NCBI RefSeq assembly: GCF_017591425.1
Contig: NW_024465421.1
Span: 23,635,001 to 23,699,000 of the forward strand
Direction: 5' to 3'
DNA length: 64,000 bases
Source: Ochotona curzoniae
Lineage: Eukaryota; Chordata; Mammalia; Lagomorpha; Ochotonidae
Positions within the stretch are counted from its first letter, which is position 1. Each line of letters starts with the position of its first letter. The notes under the pieces were generated by a model. It made no database searches. It saw only the letters and a program-made list of their open reading frames with translations, and was not told where the DNA came from. Below are positions 14,661-23,725 of the stretch, piece by piece. The translations under genes and the position numbers were made by a program.

Positions 14661-15120
14661 GCCCGGCTCCCTCCCTGCGGCCCCGCCCCTGGCGGCCAGG
14701 CTGGCCAAGATGGCGCTGGCGGCGGCCTTGCGCGTCCCCTTGCGCGTCCCCTTGCGCGTCCCCTCGCGCGCCCTGCTCTTCGCGGGTACGTGGAATGGCC
14801 GGGGGCCGCGGAGCTGGCGCGTGGCGGGGCGCCGGGCTGGGACCCACGCGCCTTCCTCCTCTCTCCCGTGTGGCAGGAGTCCGAGCCGGGCGCGGGCGGC
14901 CGGCGGCCGGCGGCGGGGACGGCGCGCGGCGCTTCGCGAGCCACAAGGTGCTGGTGGAGCCGGGCCCGGCCGCAGGTGAGCGGGCAGGGGCCTCGGAGAG
15001 GGGTGGGAGAGCTCGGGGGTCCACCCGAGCTGTCGGGGTGTGGGGGTGTGGGGCTGGCTCGGTGCTGCCCGCGGGCACGGCGCTGCCCGGCCGCCTCCCC
15101 CGGGACAAGGCCGAACCCCG
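14640..15120 (+). promoter_or_regulatory. ECI1: ECI1 CpG-island promoter
   Basis: CpG-rich block around the first two ECI1 exons, TATA-less. GC boxes come from the adjoining minisatellite and from GGGGGCGGGGCCC at 14651. The start codon sits inside a YY1-like motif, CCAAGATGGCGCTGG (14705-14719). Transcription start must lie close upstream, leaving a short 5' UTR. Confidence 0.7.
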
Positions 15121-18100
15121 GGTTTAGAACCAACCGGGTCCGGCGAGAACTTGTGTTTCTGAAAGGCTCCTGTCTGTGAGGAAGTTGCATGTTATCAAAG
15201 TGCGGGGAAGGAAAAAAATTTTTAACGGCGGGGAGGGTTAACTTTATCAGGTGTTACAATACAGAGCTTTTGGGGGAAAATGTGTCATGAACAGCATGCA
15301 TGGGTTTGGAAAAACGCCCAGGGCCACAGCAGCTCCTGCTTTGAATCCTGCGTTTTCAGCAGCCTGTTGTACGGGGAGTTTGCCCCCGCCAGCTGGGATC
15401 TAGTGCTGGCCCTAGAACCGAGGACCCCCGGCGGCGCCCCCGCCGAGTGTGTGGATCCCTCCATGTGGTCCTTGAGGAAACCTTTACCCAGAGTCCACCC
15501 TGTCTAGCTCCTCCTGCAGTTAGCTCATGTTCACCTTTAAACCTTGTGACCTTCCCCACCACCTGGGCAGCTTGTTTCTGGAACTGTGGATCTCACACTA
15601 TTTCAAAAAACAACAACAGCAACAACTACATTTAATATTTATTGCCATCCACTGATCCACTTTCCCAAATGTCCACACCACAGCCAGGACCAAGCTGATT
15701 CCAAAGTACTCTTGTAGCTCCCCTGCGAGCGGCAGGGGTCCCGCTGCCCAGGCAACCCCAGAGCCACCTGGAGCAAGAAGTCGGAGCCAAGCGCTGAAGC
15801 TAGGCAGCTGAACTCAGTCCCTCCAGAACCCAGAACGGGAAGCTGCCAAGTCACTGTTAGACCAGATCCACCTGACTGTCCGTTTCCCACGGTTTTGCCT
15901 GGGTAGACTTGGAGCCAGCAGCTATGTTCTCTGAGGACTTGGTCATCACTCCAGGGAAGGACTTGTGTGGACCACAGAGTCACCGGCAGGCATGGGCCAT
16001 GTCCCTGCAGCCCACGGTGGTGCGGTTGGGGCACAAGGCGGGCACAGGCGTGGGCAGCCCAGGACTGTGTCCATGTATTTTTAGTCCCTCCCTTCCAGCA
16101 CACCTGAGCCAGAGCCCCACTAGGTGTGTCCTGGCACAACTTTTTTTGTCTGAGATTTTTCTCCTGGAGAAAAGAGAGAATCCTGTTCCCACGAGGGCCC
16201 AGGAGTTGGCTTTCAGAGCACAGGAAGACCAGCTGGTCGGGGGCTGGAAGCACTGCCTCAGACACTGCCAGCTGGCCTCAGTCCAAGCTGCTGTCCTTGG
16301 GGCTGAGTGGATGCACACAGGCTGCAGCTCAGCCCAGGACACAGCAGGTTACAGGGCCGGCCTGCTACCCCTGAGGTCAGCTGGATGTCAGCTTGAGGCC
16401 AGACTGGCCAGAGAGCCGGTGTGTCCCTCCACCAATGCTGTGCTGAGGTCTCTGAGATGAGCATGCCCGAAGACAGGTCTCTTCCTCTGTCTCTCCTCGT
16501 CTCTAGATATCTGACTTTCCAGTAAAAATAAATAAAATCTTAAAAAAAAAAAAAAAAGGCCTGCCTCTCCTTTGTGCAATAGATAGCAAGGAGGCAGCAG
16601 CAGGCAAGTTTAGAGAGGAGGAGAGACAGATCTGTCCACTGAGTCTCTCCCCAAGTGACCACAATGGCCGGTGCTGAGCCAATACAAACCAGGAGCTCCT
16701 CCGGGTCTCTCACATGGGTGCAGGGTCCCAAAGCCTTGGGCCGTCCTCAACTGCTCTCCCAGGCCACAAACAGGGAACTGGATGGGAAGTAGAGCTGCTG
16801 AGATTAGAACCGGTGCCCATATGGGATTCCGGTGTGTTCAAGGTAAGGACTTTAGCCACTAGGCCACCATGCTGGGCCCAAAAATAAATGTTTTATAGCG
16901 AAAAACCTTATAGGGCTCAGCATGTTGCCTGAGCCTGAGGCTGCAACGGTGGAGGGGAGCGCCCCTGGGGCAGTGGTGTCCTGCTGAATGTGCTTAAGGA
17001 AGGAAGTTGCTCACTTTAAAAAGAGCTCATCTACAGCCTGAGCCTCACCCATCAGCAGCCTCACACCAGAGCCAGCGCTAGGACACAGCGCACTCAGCCA
17101 CTACCTGGGCCCCACATGCCCATCAGAGTGTGCGGGACACTGTATGCTCCTGTTTTGGGCTGCTCTGGTTTCCAACGCAACTTCCTGCTAATGTGCCTGG
17201 GCAGGCAGGAGCAGGACCCCTGTGCTTGGGAGACCAGGCTGGGATTCTTGGCTGTCGTCCTCTGGGGAGCAAGCCAACAGGTGGGATGTGCTGGACACCA
17301 GTGTCCCGTTCCTTGTTTTTGACTCAGGGGTCGCCGTGATGAAACTCGGGAGCCCCCCAGTGAACAGCCTCAGCCTGGAGCTTCTGACAGAGTTCGTCAT
17401 CAGCCTGGAGAAGCTTGAGAATGATAAGAGCTTCCGGGGCGTCCTCCTCACCTCGGTGGGTGGCCCCTATCACCCTGGGGGCCCCCATCTGGGCCTCAGT
17501 GGGTCCTCAGCCCTGAGGCAGGTCTGGCACAGGCCACATCTGCCCACCCTGCGGTCCCTGTCCAAAGCCGCCTGCCCGTGAGCCCTATGTTACCTGGGGC
17601 TTCCTGACAACTTTTCAGAGGCCAGTCATGGCCAGCAGGTCACCAGCATGGGCTGAGCAGGTGCACACTTCACCCACAGCCTGCTCTGCTGTGTCTCCCA
17701 CGGGCCTGATGGCTCAATTGTCAGTGTCGTTAGCTTGGCCCGCGTGGACAGGGAGGCACAGAGGGGGCGAGCTCAGGAAGCTGTCAGGGGGTGGAGTAGA
17801 CTCTGGCACCCCTGTCTTCCCCTTCCAGGCAGCATGGTGAGCGAATCTGCCAACCCCCACAAGGACCTCCCAGGCTGTGCTCTCAGGAGCCGTGGGGGCT
17901 TGTGCTGACCCCGATGAGCCTGTCCTGGCCGAGCCCTTTGCCCTGGCTGTCTCTTTTCACCCCTGCACATCTTTGGTAGTTGTGTGGCAACCTGGGTCAT
18001 CAGAGCATGCCTCCCAGATGCTGCCCCTGCAGGGATCTGCAGCTTGCCTGGCCCTTCGGGGCAAAATCAGATCCTGGAGCCAACTGCGCACCTGAGCTGT

Positions 18101-20571
18101 CAGCTGCACTTGTCCTCCGAGCAGTCAGAAGCTGTGGAGGGGACAGCAGCTTGAGGGCGACGAGATCCCAGGAGGTCAGACCCAAGGCCCCAGGCACCAC
18201 AGCTTCGGGCTCCTTGGGGCAGCCCCTGGCTCTAACCCCACTGTCCCTTGGGCACCTCAACCCTGGTGACACAGGGCCAGTCTGGAGGTGGACTGGCAGG
18301 CACCTGACCGCGGCCACATCCCCTAGGACTGCCCTGGCATCTTCTCTGCCGGCCTGGACCTGACAGAAATGTGCGGGAGAAGCCCTGCCCACTACGCCGA
18401 GTACTGGAAGGCCGTGCAGGAGCTATGGCTGCGGCTCTACCTGTCCAACCTGGTGCTGGTTGCCGCCATCAATGTGAGCGTCCCCACCCCCAGGCGGCCT
18501 CAGGCCCTCGAGCAGCCCAACGGGGGGTTGTGAGGGGCGTAAGTGCTTATGCTGTGTAGCAACTGGCCTGAAGGACGTGGGCAAACATTTTAGAGCCCTT
18601 GTTCTGCCCAGCCTGAAGGAGCAGGGCAGGGCTGGCTGTGCACAGCAGCGGAGGCTACTTACCCTGGCCCGTGGACTGGGGCAGCTCCAGTCCCCTTGGT
18701 GCAGGGCTCGGCACACCAGGCCTGCTTCCTCACAGGGAGCCAGTCCCGCCGGCGGCTGTCTCATGGCTCTCAGCTGCGACTACCGCGTCATGGCTGACAA
18801 CCCCAAGTACGTCATGGGGCTCAACGAGACGCAGCTGGGCATTGTTGCCCCCTTCTGGTAAGGCTGCTACTGCACCTGCTTGAGCCCCTGGGAGTTGGGC
18901 AGACCCTCCTGGGAGTACACCCATGTCCAGCGAGTGGACATGTGTCCTAGGTTCAAAGACACCCTCGTGAACACCATTGGGCACCGGGCTGCAGAGCAGG
19001 CTCTGCAGCTGGGGCTGCTCCTCCCACCGGCAGAGGCCCTCAAGGTGGGCATGGTGGACCAAGTGGTGCCCGAAGACCAAGTGCAGAGCACAGCGCTGTC
19101 GGTGCTGGCCCGGTGGATGGCCATCCCAGGTGAGCAAGGCAGCCATGGGTCGCCAGCAAATGGGCCCTTCCTCACCTTTCCCCTCCCCAACCTGGTCCTG
19201 TGAGGCAAGACTACATTTCTCAGAGTGGCTGTATTGAGGTCCCCAGTCAAGGACTGGCAGCTTGATTAAAACCAGGAAAATGGGTCCTCAGGCGTGAGGA
19301 TCCCACAACCCTTGGGGCCACTCTGGGGGTGGCTGGGAAGCTGAGTGCTTGTTGATGGAGACCAAGGAGGTCTTGCTGGCAGAGAGGATGAGCAGGCTTA
19401 TGCATAAAGAGCCAGGTGGCTCGCCTGCTCTGTGGGCCTGAGCCCTCGCATAGGATGGCAGGCAGAGAGCACAGAAACCAGCGTGCACATGGCTGGGCAT
19501 TTGGGCTCAATACCATCCCCCCCCCTTTTTTTTAAGATTATTCATTATTTGGAAGGCAGTTACAGAGAGAGGGAGAGACAGATCTTCCCATCACTGGGCC
19601 TCGCTCCAGATGGCCACATTGGCCAGGGTCGGGACAAGCCACATCCAGGAGCTCCATGCTGCCCTCGGGGGTGCAGGGCCCAAGCATGTGAGCCATACCA
19701 TGCTGCCTTCCCAGGCATGCCAGCAGTGAGCAGGACCACAAGTAGGGCAGATGGGACTCGAACCAGCACTGTCATGTGACATGCCAGCATTGCAAGCAGC
19801 AGCTTCATCTGGTCTGCTTCTCAAGTCTTTAAAAATGAAAATACCTAAAGGGTTTGGGAAGCTGCGCTTTCCTGCCGTTCTGCTGGACAAATTGTTGAAT
19901 GGCGTGCTGCCCTTTTTTCTAGCCGGGAATGCTCTAGGGGCCTGTGCGGCAGGCTCAGCTGCCCATGGTGCTGGTCTCTGTGTGTGGGTTTGAGTCCTGG
20001 ATGCTCCACTTGTGGGGCTGTTCCCTGCGAATGTGCCTGGGAAAGCTAGAGCAGATGGCTCAAGGGCGTGGCCTCTGACCCACATGGGGGCCCCTGGATG
20101 AAGCACTTGACTCTTGACTTCAGCCTAGCCCAGCCCTGGCCATCCTAGCTGGGGAGTGAACCAGTGGATGGAAGATCTCTCTCTCTCTGCCTTTCTCCCT
20201 CTTTGTGTTTCAAATAAATAAATCTTTAAAAATATTGGGAAGGAATGTTCTCAGTAACATGATTCCATAGACACGGCACATTAGCAAAGTGCTTTTCTGA
20301 AGGGATCGGCAGGCAGTGGGGCCACGCCTCTGAGGGCTCCTGTGGGAGGGTGGGGCCCCGCCATTCTGCAGGTGGGTTTCCCCAGGTGGACCCCTTTTCT
20401 TCAGACCACGCGCGGCAGCTGACCAAGAGCATGATGCGGAAGGCCACAGCAGAGCGCCTGGTGAAGCAGCGGGACGCCGACATCCAGAACTTCGTCGGCT
20501 TCGTGTCCCGGGACTCCATCCAGAAGTCGTTGCAGGCATACTTACAGAAACTCCGACAGAAGGGCGGCTGA
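14710..20571 (+). CDS. ECI1: ECI1 (DCI), mitochondrial enoyl-CoA delta isomerase 1
   Basis: Seven exons: 14710-14785, 14877-14975, 17328-17455, 18327-18473, 18736-18857, 18951-19129, 20405-20571; 305 residues (human 302). It moves cis-3 or trans-3 double bonds to trans-2 so that unsaturated fatty acids can enter beta-oxidation in the mitochondrial matrix. An Arg-rich N-terminus without acidic residues is the targeting peptide and contains a three-fold RVPL/RVPL/RVPS repeat. The crotonase fold follows: oxyanion-hole segments SAGLDLTE and PAGGCLMAL, and the catalytic Glu in LNETQLGI (about residue 181). The peptide ends KLRQKGG, not a peroxisomal signal. Introns 2 and 6 carry SINEs. I find no canonical poly(A) signal downstream. 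Confidence 0.96.
16472..16557 (+). mobile_element. C-type SINE 3' fragment in ECI1 intron 2
   Basis: Only the tail is present: CT-rich TCTTCCTCTGTCTCTCCTCG, then ATCTGACTTTCC, AATAAATAAAATCTT and a 16-base A tract. Confidence 0.85.
16601..16879 (-). mobile_element. C-type SINE in ECI1 intron 2
   Basis: Inverted copy lacking part of the T-rich end. The head is clear: AGAACCGGTGCCCATATGGG, then GACTTTAGCCACTAGGCCAC and GGGCCC. It is tail-to-tail with the fragment at 16472. Confidence 0.92.
19528..19812 (-). mobile_element. Old C-type SINE in ECI1 intron 6
   Basis: Inverted copy beginning TTTTTTTTAAGATTATTCAT and ending with a tRNA-like B box read as GGGACTCGAACCAGCACTG. Diverged, so probably an older subfamily. 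Confidence 0.85.
19930..20232 (+). mobile_element. Old C-type SINE in ECI1 intron 6, plus strand
   Basis: Forward copy: B-box-like GGTTTGAGTCCTGGATGCTC, GGGGAGTGAACCAGTGGATG, GAAGATCTCTCTCTCTCTGC, then AAATAAATAAATCTTTAAAA. With the copy at 19528 it forms an inverted pair about 120 bp apart. Confidence 0.82.
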
Positions 20572-20681
20572 AGGCCCGGCTGCCGGGGACGGGGAGGAGG
20601 GGAGCCACTGTGCCCTGCGGCAGCTGCCCAGCCCAGGGGGTTTCAACAAGGTATTTTCCAGTTTTCAGTTCCTTTTGGTTC

Positions 20682-20687
20682 TTTATT
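20682..20687 (-). terminator. DNASE1L2: DNASE1L2 poly(A) signal
   Basis: TTTATT on the plus strand, so AATAAA on the minus strand, 461 bp past the DNASE1L2 stop and only 111 bp past the ECI1 stop on the other strand. Confidence 0.8.
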
Positions 20688-21147
20688 TTGCTAGTCCGCC
20701 CATTACCCCCTGCCAAGCCTGCCCTGGGACTGGGACCCTGTGAGCAAGCAGTGCCGACACACTGGATGAGACAGGCTTCAGGGACACAAGTCCAAAACTC
20801 GCGATGGTCCAGGAAGCCGACCTGCCACGCCCAGCAGCTTCTGCCCCAGGAAGGAGGTGGGCAGGCCGGCCCATCCCCAAAGGGATTGGGCACACCCACA
20901 TGCTGGGCTGCACCTCAGCTTGTGCCTGCCCCAAGAGGCCCAGGAGGCCTGACTGGCACTGGCCCTGAGTGCTCCTCTTGGCCCTCATGGTGGGCATGGT
21001 AGACCATTCCCAGCCACCCTGGGAGGCAGGTGCCCATGAATGAGGAGCTCAGAGATCCTCATGGTCCTGTAGCCTTCCACACCCAACTGCCCTTGCCCCC
21101 CATGGCCAGAGTCTACAGGGGGCATGCCCTGGCCAGGCCTAGAGCTC

Positions 21148-22643
21148 TCAGTGGAACTTGAGGGTCACCTCCACAGGAAAGTGGTCACTGACGGCCAGAG
21201 CCTGGAAGGAGAGCAGCATGGAGCCTCAGGGATCGTGGCCAGTAGCCTCGTGCCCGCTCCCCATCCCTGGCTCCACCCACAAGAGGAGCTGGGCCCCCGT
21301 GGAGGACAGGACTCCACACTCAGGGACAGCTCCCTGGGCTTGAACGGAGGCCACAGAGGAGAGGCCGGGGCCTCCTTCCAACCCACATCCCCGGAGGCAT
21401 GGGGGATACCTGAGTCTGGTCCAGGCCGAACTCCTCCTGGAAGTCGTGCACGGCAGCCGACTGGGGCTTGATGCTCCTGCGCAGGCGCGTGCCACACACC
21501 ACAATGCGGTCGTAGGCGCAGTCCGAGTTGCCCACGGTGGTGTCAGCGCTGTCCGGGATGAGCCACTTGAAGACCTCGCTGCTGCGCAGCCGGATGGAGG
21601 CCCAGTCCTGCGCCCGCACGTAGCTGCAGTCGGCATTGAAGTCGCCCAGGAACAGCATGTCCTGCGGGCACCAGTCACTGAGCCCACGCTGCCCCACGGC
21701 TCGGCTCCCTAACCCACCCAGGTGTGTGCAGAGCCACTTCCCCAACTCCCTGCCCCACCCCACCCCCACTTACGTCAGTGCCCCACTTGTCAATCACATC
21801 TAGATACACGTCGTAGAGAGCATCGATCTCGGCCACGGCCTGGTGTGGTGCAGCGTGCAGTGGGATCAGTACCAACTCCCGGGCAGCTGTGGGGAGTGGG
21901 GCTGTCAGCGGGGGCTGGGGTAGGGCCCGGGGCGTCAGCTGCTTGCCCCAAGTCAGAAGGCGGGAGGCCTCACCAGAGTGGGGTGTAGAGAACTTGACCA
22001 CGAAGGGTTCCCGGCTGAAGGCATCCTCTGGGTCTGGGTACTGGTATGTGTCCACTACAGACACCGCGTCTTTCCTGGGAGTAGAGAAGGGTGGGCGGGC
22101 TGGCGCTGAGCCAGGCCACGCCCCCTCGCTGGGACCCACCCCTCACCTGTAGACAAACAGGTACATCTCCCTGTACTGGTCCCGACCCAGGGGCTTGCTG
22201 CTCACGAAGTCATACTCATGCTTGGACACACTGTGGAAACAGGGTAGGCCCTGTCAAGGCCCCAGGAGATGCCTGGGAACTGGGGTGGGGCCCCCCACGG
22301 GGCCCTGCCCGCCACACCTGTTAATCTGCTCCATGAGCACGGACACGGCGCTCAAGTCCGGGTCTCGCACCTCCTGCACCAGCACCACATCGTACCCAGC
22401 CAGGATCTGCAGGAGGTGGCAGGTGTGGGGTTAAGCGCAACCAGTCATGGTACCCGCCCTGGGAGCCCAGCTGCATCCCGAAACCCCGCCCTGGCTCACC
22501 TGTGCAATGACGCTGCCGCAGGCCGGGTCAGACACTTTGCTGTCCCCGAAACTCTGGATGTTGAAGGCCCCGATGCGCAGAGCCGCAGCTTGGACAGACC
22601 CCAGTGCCCAGAGCAGGGCCAGCAGGGTCATGGCCCTGCCCAT
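21148..22643 (-). CDS. DNASE1L2: DNASE1L2, secreted deoxyribonuclease I-like 2
   Basis: Seven exons in transcript order: 22643-22500, 22406-22318, 22230-22147, 22074-21974, 21886-21774, 21661-21410, 21201-21148; 278 residues. It is a DNase I family endonuclease that helps clear nuclear DNA in differentiating keratinocytes. A hydrophobic signal peptide (MTLLALLWALGSVQA) precedes ALRIGAFNIQSFG. Family residues seen: Glu in LVQEVRD (60) and EMYLF (99), catalytic His in PLHAAP (150), LGDFNADCSY (Asp184), and the terminal SDHFPVEV (Asp267, His268). The ATG at 22643 matches the human N-terminal length; an ATG 12 bases downstream is the alternative. The 87-base intron 21887-21973 is in frame and free of stops, so a 307-residue form is possible. 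Confidence 0.95.
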
Positions 22644-23560
22644 AACCCAGACAAGTGGACCAGGAGTAGGAGGGAGGCAGCCAGGGAGCTGGCACCTGGG
22701 GTCAGAGCCGCCAGCAAGCCCAGGCGCCCACCCTGTCTGGATTGTGGATTCTCCCCTGCACTCTCCTGGGAGCGTGGCCCAGCTCTCAGTCCCCTGACCT
22801 TGCCCAACTGCTAACAGAAGGTCTCCTGGCCTGACCCTACCCAACTCACCTGGCTTGCTGATGAGGTGGTGCCAAGCCTCGGGGCTTCTGGTCCCACTAG
22901 GGTCTCAGCCTTCGGGGCTGGGAATCTGTTGTGGTGACACAGCCAGGACTACACTGACCCGACTGGGGCGAACAGTTCTGACATCAGAGCCCGGCTGGTA
23001 TTTGAGGCCTTGGCCCTGGCACAGGGCGGAGCCAGGCTGGCCTTGACCCGCCTCCTACACGCAGATGGTGCTAACTCCTGTCCCCCATTCCCATGGAGAA
23101 CCCCCAAGGGTAAGAGGCAGGTCCATCCTGGGCCAGTTTGAATGCCCTATCTTGGAACCTAATGAAAGAACCCTACTGGCTTTCCAAAGACAGTCTGGCA
23201 GCCCTGCCCACCATCTACCTGCCAGAAAACCAGGTCAGCAAGGACCAGACACCTTCCTGGCCTGGCCGAGACTGCCATCTCCTCACCACAGCCCCCACCT
23301 GTGGCAGCCCCAGGGTTAGAGGCTGGGACGAAGCTCCCCCTTCCACCCACTCCAGCAGGCCTGGAAGGCTGGGGTCACAGCTGTGGCAGGGCAGGGCAGC
23401 CAGAGGTTGCCTGTCAGCGTGCCAGCAACACCCACACGCCGCCGAGGCGCCGCCTGGGCTGGCAGGAGCCCCTAAGCAGGGTGGCCCAGGCAGGCAGGCA
23501 CTCCCGGGATCTATGGGAGCAGTGGCGCCAGCCCCTGAGGCACCCACTGAGTAACATCAC
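22644..23560. other. E4F1-DNASE1L2 spacer with DNASE1L2 promoter
   Basis: About 0.9 kb between the E4F1 poly(A) signal and the DNASE1L2 ATG, both on the minus strand. It must hold the DNASE1L2 promoter and any 5' non-coding exon; a good minus-strand donor (CCAG/GTGAGT) ends at 22850, but I could not pair it convincingly. No repeat seen. Confidence 0.5.
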
Positions 23561-23579
23561 AAGCCACAGGCTTCCATAT

Positions 23580-23585
23580 TTTATT
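23580..23585 (-). terminator. E4F1: E4F1 poly(A) signal
   Basis: AATAAA on the minus strand, 141 bp past the E4F1 stop codon. A run of A on the plus strand (23590-23610) lies beside it. Confidence 0.85.
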
Positions 23586-23725
23586 GTAAAGGAAAAAAAA
23601 AAAAAAAAAAACCAACTATTTACACTCCTCCGCTGCCTCTGGGTGCCTGAATTCAGGCTGTTTTCTCTTCCCCAGGTCTAGTAGGTGTGGGAGGGCTCAG
23701 CCCGTTCCCCCACCGGGTCCCCACA

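Noticed and set aside
14201..15190. Minus-strand frame of 329 residues through the ECI1 promoter
   Set aside because: Its apparent repeats are the 26/29-bp minisatellite; no family match.
15610..15900. Possible SINE in ECI1 intron 2
   Set aside because: Only a phrase near 15650-15700 (ATCCACTTTCCCAAATGTCC) resembles the C element; too diverged to call.
16601..16879. tRNA-like A and B boxes considered as a tRNA gene
   Set aside because: They are the tRNA-derived heads of SINEs (also at 4361, 9327, 43309, 43640); no cloverleaf with acceptor stem.
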